DNA from: Acidimicrobiales bacterium
GTDB taxonomy: Bacteria > Actinomycetota > Acidimicrobiia > Acidimicrobiales > SHLQ01
DNA: 64,000 nucleotides
Direction: 5' to 3'
Assembly (NCBI GenBank): GCA_020628865.1
Contig: JAHDEJ010000028.1
Coordinates: 1-64,000, forward strand
Shown: in pieces, positions 9,150 to 17,156 of the stretch
How positions within the stretch are numbered: the first letter of the stretch is position 1
How the letters are laid out: each line of letters opens with the position of its first letter
Made by a program: the position numbers and the translations under genes
Notes under the pieces: model-generated
Database searches by the model: none
What the model was told of the DNA's origin: nothing
The model's input: the letters and a program-made list of their open reading frames with translations, nothing else

Positions 9150-10810
9150 AAGAGACCCGGGTCGTCGGCCAGCAGGAACCAGAGACCGACAGCAACCATC
9201 ACGACGAGCAGACAGATCGCGATCGCAAAGGCGAGCTGGGCGAACCACGTGGGCGCGTAGGTGGAGGACTCTGCGGATTCTTCCGCAAGCGATCGTTCGC
9301 GATCGAGTTCGACCCGACGCCGGTCCCGCTGCACCCGGCTCTCGGCCTTTTCGACCGCCCGCTGATGACTGCGGAGGCGACGCTGTCGACGCCGGACCTC
9401 GCGGCGACTGAACGAGTCCGCCGGTTCAACCTGGTTGGCCGCCTGGTCTGCGATCAGCGCACGCGCCTCGGCGGCAATCTCTTCCTGCGTCTTGCGTCCG
9501 GCCGCATCTCCGAACGGCACGGGGAGCATGTCGTCCGAGGGAGCCTGCGGAGCGAAGGAGAAGGTCGGGCCCGCGTCCTTCTCGGTGGAGATGGTCGGCG
9601 GAGGTGTGACAGGCGGGGCCGGAGCTTCCGGAGCGACGCTGACCAGCCGGGGGTAGTCCGTCGGTTCCTCGGGCGCCGCAGGTGCCGGCGGCGCGGGTGT
9701 TTCCTGAACTTCGATGTCGGGAAGCGGCACGACGTCGGTCTCGAGCGACCGGTTCGGCCCTTGCCAGACAGGCCACTCGTGGGCGGTCGCCTCGGTCTGC
9801 AGCTCGATGACCTCGGCGAGGCCATCAGACTCCGCGGACCGATGCTTCGAGGGAGCGTCGGCGATGTCGACGACCACGGCGTCTGCCGCAGACAGATCGC
9901 CGAGACGCGACTCCACGGAGATGACCTCGTCGTCCGAAGATGCGTCGTCCTCCTCAACGTCCTCAACAGCCAGCTCAGGATCCGCCACGTCCTCAACAGC
10001 CAGCTCAGGATCCTGAGCGTCGGCAGCGGGCTCCTCCGCAACGGCAGGATCCGGGTGCAACTCGAATTCGTCGCGCTCGGGCTGCAGGGAGTTCGACGCC
10101 AACGCCGCGGCGATGATCGGAGAGACCTCGTCACTGGTGAAGGGCGCGATGGGCGCGATCTCGATCGTCTCTTCGGCGAGCTCCGGTTCCGGCCGTCGAG
10201 CCCGTTCGACCCGCTCCAGAATCGCCGCGCGACGTTCCTCCCAGTCGCTGCCGGCCAACGCTTCGGTCGCAGCGCCGAGCTCGTCCGTTGCGGAAGCCGA
10301 GGCGCGGTATTCGAGATCGATGGGAGAGTCGGTGATGTCGACGACGAGCTCACCATGCTCCATCGATGGCGGCGGCGGAAGTGTTCCGTCCGACGCCTCG
10401 GAGGCGAGCAGCTGATCCGAGAGGGAGGACGCCCCCAGCAGCGATTGTGCAGCCGACTCGAGGTCGGCCATCGCCGCTGTGCTGATCGACGCCAGCAGCT
10501 CGTCGTCGCTGCGAAGGCGTGCGGTGAGGGCTTCCACGCCGCGCCGTTGTGCCGCGAGGGCGGAGCGTTCACATGCATGCAGGTTCACGTGCAGTTCGTG
10601 TTCCGCCGAGCCGGTGGGGGCGACGACGATGGCATCGCCGTGCAGCCCGCGGAGGCGGCGGGCGTCGGTCAGGAATTCACCGGCGACCCGGGCCATGTCG
10701 GCCGTGTCGGCACGATCGTTTGCGGCGAGCGTCGTCGACAGCGCACGGAACGAGGCGAGGGATGGCAACGCCGCATGCTGCGCCGCCGCAGATTCGGTGA
10801 TGTCCGTCAT
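9146..10810 (-). CDS. Large acidic, Pro/Ala-rich protein with C-terminal membrane anchor
   Basis: A 554-residue protein I do not recognise. Residues 1-130 are predicted helical and non-repetitive. Residues 130-450 are low-complexity, acidic and proline-rich, including two copies of PELAVEDV. Residues about 455-520 are a strongly basic coiled-coil-like segment (many Arg/Glu). The last 35 residues contain one hydrophobic helix (FAIAICLLVVMVAVGLWFLL), so it is probably tail-anchored with the bulk in the cytoplasm. The architecture (long disordered tether plus single C-terminal helix) resembles the smaller protein at 24528-25085. Confidence 0.6.
   Translation of the reverse strand: MTDITESAAAQHAALPSLASFRALSTTLAANDRADTADMARVAGEFLTDARRLRGLHGDAIVVAPTGSAEHELHVNLHACERSALAAQRRGVEALTARLRSDDELLASISTAAMADLESAAQSLLGASSLSDQLLASEASDGTLPPPPSMEHGELVVDITDSPIDLEYRASASATDELGAATEALAGSDWEERRAAILERVERARRPEPELAEETIEIAPIAPFTSDEVSPIIAAALASNSLQPERDEFELHPDPAVAEEPAADAQDPELAVEDVADPELAVEDVEEDDASSDDEVISVESRLGDLSAADAVVVDIADAPSKHRSAESDGLAEVIELQTEATAHEWPVWQGPNRSLETDVVPLPDIEVQETPAPPAPAAPEEPTDYPRLVSVAPEAPAPPVTPPPTISTEKDAGPTFSFAPQAPSDDMLPVPFGDAAGRKTQEEIAAEARALIADQAANQVEPADSFSRREVRRRQRRLRSHQRAVEKAESRVQRDRRRVELDRERSLAEESAESSTYAPTWFAQLAFAIAICLLVVMVAVGLWFLLADDPGLF
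9957..10013. repeat. Two direct copies of a 27-bp unit (period 30)
   Basis: The 27-bp unit beginning ACGTCCTCAACAGCC occurs at 9957-9983 and, with no mismatch, at 9987-10013. The period is 30 bp, so the reading frame is preserved, and it encodes the duplicated PELAVEDV segment of the overlapping gene. The nucleotide identity argues for a recent in-frame duplication. Confidence 0.9.
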
Positions 10811-11001
10811 GCTTGCCCTTCCACACGTCTACCCAGCCGCTGGCACAGTGTACGCGGTGCCACTGGAATGGAGCCAATTGCCACTCTGAGTGAATTTGCA
10901 CGTCAGATTGCCTGATCGGCTCAACAAAACGGGATACAACACGGAGCAGCGGATCGCCCCAGCGGCTCATCTGGACGCTGCGCCGGCCGAAGTGAGGAAC
11001 C

Positions 11002-11880
11002 ATGGCATCAGACGGGAAGAGTCCCGACTACTACCCGCTGCGGTGGAAGGTCGCCGACGGCGTGGAAGACCTTTTCGTGCTGCACCGAGGCAAGGCCGCA
11101 GCCGGCGTGCTGTTGCTGCTCGCCGGTCTCATCTTCGGATTCATCGTCTTCACCGGTGGAGATGGCGACGGCGACCAGGAAGTCGCAACCGACAGCGGCT
11201 CGACCACGGTTGCTCCCACCACGACCGAAGCCACCACCACGGTTGCACCGACCACGACGGAAGCGACCACGACCACCACCGCTCCGACGACAACGACCAC
11301 CACCACGACGACGACCACCGTCGTCGTCAGCGAACGGGCGCCGGCGAGTCCCGCGGAACGCGATGCCACCAGCCCGGGTGCGATCATCGAAATGGGTCCG
11401 TCCACCATTCGGCTCGTCGGTGGGTTCGCCACCGACCGTGAAGCCGACGAAACGCTGACGCTCGCCAACGCGGTCTTCCCCGGCATCGATGTCGTCGATG
11501 AGCAGCTGGTCGATGAGAGTTACGAGGCGGTCGAAGGCATCACCTTCCGCCTGTCCGCCGCGGATCTGTTCGGCTACAACAGCGACAACATCAACGGCAC
11601 CTACCTGCCCGTCATCGATCAGCTGGCCGCCGCAATGGTGGCCGCCGAGAGCTGGAAGGTGCAGGTGACCGGGCACACCGACGACACCGGTCCGAGCGAC
11701 GGCAACCAGCGTCTCAGTGAAGGTCGAGCCCAATCGGCCGCCAACCGGCTGATCAATCAGGGTGTGTCGAGCGACCGCATCACGGTGCTCGGCCTCGGCG
11801 AGGATCAACCGATCGAAACGAACACGACCGAGGCCGGCCGACTGGCCAACCGCCGAGTCGAGTTCGTCGTCACTCCCTGA
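11002..11880 (+). CDS. OmpA-family protein with Thr-rich linker
   Basis: A 292-residue envelope protein. Residues 1-30 are cytoplasmic, and one transmembrane helix spans about 31-51 (AGVLLLLAGLIFGFIVF). A low-complexity Thr/Ala/Pro linker covers residues 66-108. The C-terminal 110 residues are an OmpA/MotB peptidoglycan-binding domain with the diagnostic VTGHTDDTGPSDGNQRLSEGRA and NRRVEFVV motifs. It probably tethers the membrane to the cell wall. A region between linker and OmpA domain (GGFATDREADETL) resembles a BON/OsmY-like fold weakly. An AGTGAGGA ribosome-binding sequence precedes the ATG. It is the first of three OmpA-domain genes in this window. Confidence 0.8.
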   Translation: MASDGKSPDYYPLRWKVADGVEDLFVLHRGKAAAGVLLLLAGLIFGFIVFTGGDGDGDQEVATDSGSTTVAPTTTEATTTVAPTTTEATTTTTAPTTTTTTTTTTTVVVSERAPASPAERDATSPGAIIEMGPSTIRLVGGFATDREADETLTLANAVFPGIDVVDEQLVDESYEAVEGITFRLSAADLFGYNSDNINGTYLPVIDQLAAAMVAAESWKVQVTGHTDDTGPSDGNQRLSEGRAQSAANRLINQGVSSDRITVLGLGEDQPIETNTTEAGRLANRRVEFVVTP

Positions 11881-11910
11881 TCGTCGGCGCCGGCAGCGCC
11901 GACCCTCGAT

Positions 11911-12687
11911 TCAGGCGGTGCGATCCGCCCACCACTGATCGAGCCGCGCCAGCAGCTCTTCGCGCGAGAGCTCCCCTTCGGACCGCTTGACCTCGAGCAG
12001 CATCTTCACGGCGGCGCCAACGTCCGGACCCGGCGCAATGCCGAGATGATCCATGACGGCCGACCCGTCGAGGTCGGGGCGTTCGGCCGCAACACGATCC
12101 GCCTCGGCCAACGTGGCGATCCGCTCTTCGAGCTCGTCCATGCTCGCCTGCAATGCACGCACCTTGCGTTGGTTCCGGGTGGTGCAGTCGCAGCGGATCA
12201 GATGGTTCAAGTCGCCGAGCAGTGGACCGGCCTCGCGGGCGTACCGACGGACGGCGGAGTCGCTCCAACCGTCGGCGTACCCCTTGAACCGGCCCGACAT
12301 CCGGACGAGCTCGCAGACGTCGTCCACCAGATCCTCGTCGAAGTCGAGCGCAACGAGCCGCTTTCGGGTCATGCGGGCGCCGACCGCTTCGTGATGACGG
12401 AAGGTCACGCCGCCGTCGTCGATCCGACGTGTCCGCGGCTTGCCGACATCGTGGAAGAGGGCCGCCAGCCGAACCTTGAGGTCGGGCCGCGTCTTGCTGA
12501 CGACGGCCACCGTGTGCGCCAACACGTCCTTGTGCCGATGGATCGGATCCTGCTCCATCCGCAGCAGGGACAGCTCGGGCGCGACCGAGTCCATCCGGCC
12601 GGTGTCGAAGGCCGCCCAAAGAGCATCGGTTGGATCGTCGGGTGCGAGTACGTCGACCAGCACCTGCGCTTCAGGAGTGAGAACCAC
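11911..12687 (-). CDS. HD-domain protein resembling the C-terminal part of CCA tRNA nucleotidyltransferase
   Basis: A phosphohydrolase-type HD protein. The metal motif is in LAALFHDVGKPRTR, preceded by RMEQDPIHRHKDVLAHT; a second conserved segment is FRHHEAVGARM. This arrangement (AFDTGRMDxVxPELxxLRxEQDPxHxHKDVxxHT) is that of the region after the nucleotidyltransferase domain in actinobacterial CCA-adding enzymes, but no nucleotidyltransferase domain or GGSVRD motif is encoded upstream. It is therefore an HD-only paralogue or a truncated enzyme. The start is uncertain: I choose the GTG at 12687; a longer frame to 12795 would collide with the divergent gene's start at 12781. Confidence 0.7.
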   Translation of the reverse strand: MVLTPEAQVLVDVLAPDDPTDALWAAFDTGRMDSVAPELSLLRMEQDPIHRHKDVLAHTVAVVSKTRPDLKVRLAALFHDVGKPRTRRIDDGGVTFRHHEAVGARMTRKRLVALDFDEDLVDDVCELVRMSGRFKGYADGWSDSAVRRYAREAGPLLGDLNHLIRCDCTTRNQRKVRALQASMDELEERIATLAEADRVAAERPDLDGSAVMDHLGIAPGPDVGAAVKMLLEVKRSEGELSREELLARLDQWWADRTA

Positions 12688-12780
12688 GACCGAAGAGGAT
12701 ACCGCTGCTGCTGCGATCCCTTCGCCTTCTCGTCCGAACCCGGTCCCGTCGATCGGCGCTGGGCCACATAGTCTGTCGGT

Positions 12781-13491
12781 GTGGACGAATCGCAACCACC
12801 CCCACCTCCACCGGCGCCGGCCCCGCCTGCGGGCAGTCCACCGCCTCCGTCGGGAGAACCGGTCGCCGCTGCGCCGCCACCGCCTCCCCCCACGGGTGCT
12901 CCGGCGATCAAGGCCCCCGACAACCCGATCGCCATTGCGGGGCTCACCGTCTCGGTTCTCGGCATCGTCCTTGCGGTGGTCGTCATCGGATTCTTCTTCG
13001 GCCTCATCGGCACGTCGCTCAGCGCTATCGCGCTCAAGCGTTCACGGCAGGGCCTCGGACGCCGGGGGATGTCCATCGCCGGCATCATCGTCGGCGTCCT
13101 GGCGATGCTGCTGTCGGTCGCCGGCGTGTTCGCGATCCTCGCCCTCGCGAACGGCGAGGAAAGCACTCGCAACGGCATCATCACCAACAGCACGAATGAA
13201 ACGCATCCGCCCCAGGACGACCTCGACGCAACCGTGTGCGGTGAGAGCAACTCCGGCCGCATCGCCACGACATCCGTGCGAATCACGAACCGCAGCGAGT
13301 CGTCGAGCGTCTACCGGATCGAGGTTGAGTGGGAGACGGAGGGCGGCGACATCATCTCGTCCACCAACACGACGTCGTACGTGGGCGTGGACGAGTCGAT
13401 CACCGTCGATTTCGTGGAGACGTCCGGACGCGGTCTGGTCGACTCCTGTCGGGTCGTCCGCATCGACCGATCGTCGTTGCCGATCTTCTGA
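12781..13491 (+). CDS. Proline-rich DUF4190-type membrane protein
   Basis: A 236-residue protein. Residues 1-45 are almost entirely Pro/Ala/Gly/Ser. Residues 48-118 form the DUF4190 core, two transmembrane helices around IAGLTVSVLGIVLAVVVIGFF and IIVGVLAMLLSVAGVFAIL, joined by a short loop ending RRGMSIAGI. Residues 120-236 are an extracytoplasmic domain with an immunoglobulin-like pattern (RITNRSESSSVYRIEVEW) and two cysteines, probably disulfide-bonded. DUF4190 function is unknown. The start is the GTG at 12781. Confidence 0.7.
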   Translation: MDESQPPPPPPAPAPPAGSPPPPSGEPVAAAPPPPPPTGAPAIKAPDNPIAIAGLTVSVLGIVLAVVVIGFFFGLIGTSLSAIALKRSRQGLGRRGMSIAGIIVGVLAMLLSVAGVFAILALANGEESTRNGIITNSTNETHPPQDDLDATVCGESNSGRIATTSVRITNRSESSSVYRIEVEWETEGGDIISSTNTTSYVGVDESITVDFVETSGRGLVDSCRVVRIDRSSLPIF

Positions 13492-13503
13492 TCGACCCGA
13501 GGG

Positions 13504-13815
13504 TCAGGGAACGAGGGCCTTGGCCAGCCCGGCCAACTCCGGCAGTTCGTAACCGACCGCGGGATCCTTCACCCGCACGCTGATCGTGACACCGCCGAGC
13601 ACGCGGGACTCTTCGACGTCGACCTCGAGGGTCCATCGACTCCCCCACACGGTGAGGTGGGTGGTGCGGTGGCCGTCGTCGGCAACGACCTCGACACGAT
13701 CGTGCATGCCCCACTCATCGCCGCTGAGGATTCCGTTGAACCACGACATGGCGGCGTCGTGGTTCATTTCGCGGTGCAGTTCGGAGACGACGTTGTAAAT
13801 CTGTGCAGTGGACAC
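13504..13815 (-). CDS. Small conserved-looking cytosolic protein
   Basis: A 103-residue soluble protein with no signal peptide or membrane helix. It begins MSTAQIYNVVSELHREM, followed by a Trp-rich beta-type segment (TTHLTVWGSRWTLEVDVEE). I do not recognise the family. The start is the GTG at 13815, with a GGAAAGG sequence about 9 bases upstream. It is convergent with the DUF4190-type gene 12 bp away. Confidence 0.5.
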   Translation of the reverse strand: MSTAQIYNVVSELHREMNHDAAMSWFNGILSGDEWGMHDRVEVVADDGHRTTHLTVWGSRWTLEVDVEESRVLGGVTISVRVKDPAVGYELPELAGLAKALVP

Positions 13816-13916
13816 TGCGTGGCCTTTCCGGCCCCCGGTCCACCCGAACCGAACGTGAAACTAGCTGCCTTCCCGCAGAGGGTGGTAATCCATTTCCGAA
13901 TTTCTTCGGTGTGATG

Positions 13917-14342
13917 TCAGAAGGTCACCGTCTCGTTGAAGACCATGCCCTCGTCGAGGGTCCGGTGCACGGGACACTTCTGTGCGATCTCTGCCAGGCG
14001 AGCCCGTTGCTCGTCGTCGAAGTCGCCGTCGATGAAGATCTCGGCGGTGACGTTGTGGAGGAACCCGTGCGCGTCGTCATCGCAGTGGGCACAGTCGTCG
14101 GCGTGGATCTTGTCGTACGTGTACTGCGCCGACACCGAGTGCAGCGTCCAACCCTTGCGCTGGCAGTAGTAGGACAAGGTGATGCAGGTGCAGGCACCCA
14201 ATGACCCGAGCAACAGCTCGTAGGGATTCGGACCGGTGTCGGTCCCGTTGAGGTCGATCGGCTCGTCCGCACGCCAGACGTGGCGGCCATTCCGGAGTTC
14301 AACGACCGCTCCAGCGGTCAGGTCGGCAGTGATGGTTGTCAT
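13917..14342 (-). CDS. OsmC/Ohr-family protein
   Basis: A 141-residue OsmC-like protein. The conserved core GPNPYELLLGSLGACTCITL carries Cys51/Cys53, and the second conserved cysteine is Cys123 in QKCPVHRTL, matching the reactive pair of this family, which reduces organic hydroperoxides. An extra His/Cys-rich stretch (residues 80-92, ADDCAHCDDDAH) is unusual for OsmC and could bind a metal. It is monocistronic and divergent from the FAS1-OmpA gene, with a 95-bp intergenic region. Confidence 0.85.
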   Translation of the reverse strand: MTTITADLTAGAVVELRNGRHVWRADEPIDLNGTDTGPNPYELLLGSLGACTCITLSYYCQRKGWTLHSVSAQYTYDKIHADDCAHCDDDAHGFLHNVTAEIFIDGDFDDEQRARLAEIAQKCPVHRTLDEGMVFNETVTF

Positions 14343-14437
14343 GGGCCGACCGTACTCGAAGGGGTCGGATCGGAGCCGGGACGTCTAGATTCAATCGGAC
14401 GGTGCCATGTGGGGGCACCGCAAGTGAGGGTGACCCG

Positions 14438-15514
14438 ATGACCGACGACATGACGAACGAGATGGCCGGCGGCCGGCGCAGGCCGAAACTGCTTCCGTGG
14501 CTCCTGCTCCTCGTGGGCATCTTCGCGCTCTTGTATCTGGCGGCGTGGTTGGCGACGCGAGACGGCGACACCGCCGTCACACAGCCCCAAACGGTCGAGG
14601 CCGAGGCCGAGACCGATGTCGTCGAGACGACAACCGTTCCGGAGACGACTGTTGCTCCCACGACGGCCGCTCCGGAAACGACGGTGCCGCCCACCACGGC
14701 TGCGCCCGAAACTACGGTCGCGCCAACGACGACCGAAGCGCCGGCAACCATCGGCGACATCGCCCGGGCGAACCCCGAGCAGTTCTCCACGCTTCTTGCC
14801 GCCGCAGAAGCCGCCGGGTTCGACGCTGCCCTTGATGACCCCGGCCCCATCACGGTGTTCGCCCCGACGAACGACGCGTTCTCCAGCGTCGACGCGGCAA
14901 CGCTGGGCCTGATCGTCGACGACACCGACCTGCTCGCTCCGACGATCGCCCACCACGTGGTCGAGGGCGCCTACACCTCGGCCGAACTGGCCGAACTCGG
15001 CGAGGTCACCACGCTGGCCGGCGAAACGCTGCTGATCGAGGCAGACGGCACCGTGACCGTGGGCGGCGTGACGGTCGCTGCGCTCGATGTCAACGCCGAC
15101 AACGGCGTGATCCATGTGATCGACGGTGTCCTCCTCCCCCAGAGCGTGTCGTCCGCCCTCACGGCGAGCGCCGTGACCACCCTCCTGGCCCTCGAGCCGA
15201 TCCAGTTCGCCGATTCGTCTGCGGAGATCACCCAGGCATCGCTCGCCACGTTGCAGGCGGCGCTCGAACTGCTCGAATCCGATCCGGAGGCCCAACTCGA
15301 GATCGCGGGCCACACCGACGACATCGGACCCGCCGACGGGAACCAGCGTTTGTCGCAGCGCCGGGCCGACGCCGTTCGCACCTGGCTGGTCGACAACGGC
15401 ATCGCCGCCGAGCGGCTCACGGCCGTGGGCTACGGGGAGGATCTGCCCGTTGCCGACAACGGTACGGAGGACGGTCGGGCCCAGAACCGGCGAATCGAGT
15501 TCGTCGCCCGCTGA
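14438..15514 (+). CDS. Fasciclin (FAS1) and OmpA fusion membrane protein
   Basis: A 358-residue envelope protein. One transmembrane helix near residues 19-38 (LLPWLLLLVGIFALLYLAAW) is followed by a Thr/Pro/Ala linker (residues 60-100, repeated APETTV). A FAS1 domain follows (residues about 105-235, with TVFAPTNDAF and NGVIHVIDGVLLP), then a C-terminal OmpA peptidoglycan-binding domain (IAGHTDDIGPADGNQRLSQRRA, NRRIEFVA). FAS1 domains mediate adhesion, so the protein probably joins cell wall to matrix. GAGGGTGACCCG precedes the ATG. Second of the three OmpA-type genes here. Confidence 0.85.
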   Translation: MTDDMTNEMAGGRRRPKLLPWLLLLVGIFALLYLAAWLATRDGDTAVTQPQTVEAEAETDVVETTTVPETTVAPTTAAPETTVPPTTAAPETTVAPTTTEAPATIGDIARANPEQFSTLLAAAEAAGFDAALDDPGPITVFAPTNDAFSSVDAATLGLIVDDTDLLAPTIAHHVVEGAYTSAELAELGEVTTLAGETLLIEADGTVTVGGVTVAALDVNADNGVIHVIDGVLLPQSVSSALTASAVTTLLALEPIQFADSSAEITQASLATLQAALELLESDPEAQLEIAGHTDDIGPADGNQRLSQRRADAVRTWLVDNGIAAERLTAVGYGEDLPVADNGTEDGRAQNRRIEFVAR

Positions 15515-15561
15515 CCGCTTGACGCGGCCGGGCTCACACAGAGGGTGAATCACCCAGAAAA

Positions 15562-15589
15562 TTGTGTTCCCGGCACGACAGAGTATGAC
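15562..15589 (+). promoter_or_regulatory. Candidate sigma-70-type promoter for the M23-RTX/CAP-RTX operon
   Basis: The 166-bp gap before the M23-RTX gene is AT-richer than its surroundings. TTGTGT at 15562-15567 and TATGAC at 15584-15589, spaced 16 bp, are a plausible -35/-10 pair about 90 bp before the start codon. A short GGGTG-AAT-CACCC hairpin lies just upstream at 15543-15555 but lacks a T-tract. Pattern match only. Confidence 0.35.
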
Positions 15590-15680
15590 AACTGTGTAAC
15601 AATCGTTACCGCTTCATGACCTCTGGGTCGATACGCCCAGTGCCGACCAGTTCGGACGACCCATCGGTCAACTCGCCCTC

Positions 15681-17156
15681 ATGCCTCGCTCCGTCGCCTC
15701 ACGCCGCCTCCTCCTGATCGCTGCTGCGATCATCCTCGGACTCGCCGCTCTCGCAACGCCGGTCGACGCTCAAGACGACGCCTCCCCCGCCGAGACATCG
15801 CCGGTCGCCGTCCCCTTTGTCGGCACCTACGAGGTGTGGTGCACGGAGCGCAACCCGGGTCCGGGCGAGCGAACCTTCTGCGCCAACGCCAACCATCACA
15901 CGTCGCCCGCCATCGACATCGGCATGGAGATCGGCGAACCGATCTACGCGGCGGGGAACGGCGTCGTCACGGATCTGGAGACCAGCTGTCGAATCAGCAG
16001 CTGCTCCGGCGGGCGAGGGCTGTTCGTCGAGATCTCCCATCCCGACGGCACGACCAGCACCTACCTTCATCTCGACTCGGTCACGGTCGTCGACGACCAG
16101 CAGATCACGGTCGGCCAGCTGATCGGCACCTCCGGCGCCACCGGTCAGAGCAGCTCACCCCACCTCCACTACGACGAGCGGAGCGACGGCGTTCGCGTGC
16201 CCTTCGGAACCTGGTTGGGCTGCGTCGACGGCGCCGTCGTGCAATACCCCGACGTGTTCGGCACCACCGACTGGAACCAGGTCGAATTCGGCAGCGAAGT
16301 CGTGAACGAGGGTTTCGACTGCCTCGGCGGCCTCGAGATCCCAGCGGCCACCCCCTCCGTCATCACCGGCGATGGGCTGCTCGGCATTGCGGCCCCGACC
16401 GGCACCGAAGGCGAAGCCCGGGTCATCACCGTGGTCGGCGAGGAAGACCCCGAACCGTCACTGCAGACCGTTCCGCTCGCCGAGGGCAAGCTCGTCCGGA
16501 TCACCGCCCGCCCCGAGTCCACCGTCTCGGTCCAGTTCCGGGCCCGCCTCGGAACCGTCTGGACGGCATGGTCTGAATCCGTGGTCCTCCAGATCGTCGA
16601 GGACGACCGACCGACCTGCTTCGGACTGCATGCCACGGTCGAGGGCACCAACGGCACCACCGGACCCGATGTCATCATCGGCACCGAGGGCAGCGACTCG
16701 ATCAACTCCGGCAGCGGCGACGACCTCATCTGCGGCCTCGGCGGAAACGACGTGATCGAGGCCGACGACGGCGACGACCGGGTCTCGGGCGGCGACGGTC
16801 GAGACATCATCTTCGGTGGCGATGGCCGAGACACGATCTTCGGCGGTCCGTCTGCTGACACGATCGACGGTGGCGCCAACCGTGATCGCATCGACGGCGG
16901 CCAGGGCGGGGACCTCATCAATGGGGGTCCCGGATCCGACGTACTGAATGGAAGCACCGGCGACGACGAGGTGCGAGGCAACGGCGGACGGGACCGAATG
17001 CGCGGCGGACAAGGCGATGACGAACTGATCGGTGGACGCGGCAACGACCGCATCGTTGGGAACGTCGGAGACGACGTCCTCTCCGGTGGCGTGGGCCGAG
17101 ATCGGTGCGAGGGCGGCGGGGACCCCAACGACACGACCACTGGATGTGAGCTGTGA
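15681..17156 (+). CDS. Secreted M23-type peptidase with C-terminal RTX repeats
   Basis: A 491-residue exported protein. Its signal peptide (residues 1-30) ends VDA. An M23/LytM-like endopeptidase domain covers about residues 45-185: a His-rich segment HHTSPAIDIG with Asp79, the loop residue His130 in TYLHLD, and the HLHYDE motif (His161, His163), which corresponds to the metal site. Residues about 320-491 are RTX/hemolysin-type nonapeptides (GGDGRDIIF, GGQGGDLIN and others), which bind calcium once outside the cell. It likely acts on peptidoglycan at the surface. Its stop overlaps the start of the CAP-RTX gene (GTGA), so the two are coupled. Confidence 0.85.
   Translation: MPRSVASRRLLLIAAAIILGLAALATPVDAQDDASPAETSPVAVPFVGTYEVWCTERNPGPGERTFCANANHHTSPAIDIGMEIGEPIYAAGNGVVTDLETSCRISSCSGGRGLFVEISHPDGTTSTYLHLDSVTVVDDQQITVGQLIGTSGATGQSSSPHLHYDERSDGVRVPFGTWLGCVDGAVVQYPDVFGTTDWNQVEFGSEVVNEGFDCLGGLEIPAATPSVITGDGLLGIAAPTGTEGEARVITVVGEEDPEPSLQTVPLAEGKLVRITARPESTVSVQFRARLGTVWTAWSESVVLQIVEDDRPTCFGLHATVEGTNGTTGPDVIIGTEGSDSINSGSGDDLICGLGGNDVIEADDGDDRVSGGDGRDIIFGGDGRDTIFGGPSADTIDGGANRDRIDGGQGGDLINGGPGSDVLNGSTGDDEVRGNGGRDRMRGGQGDDELIGGRGNDRIVGNVGDDVLSGGVGRDRCEGGGDPNDTTTGCEL

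Noticed and set aside
10841..10862. Inverted repeat TGGCAC/GTGCCA between divergent genes
   Set aside because: A 6-bp stem in a 190-bp high-GC gap is likely by chance; no other operator evidence.
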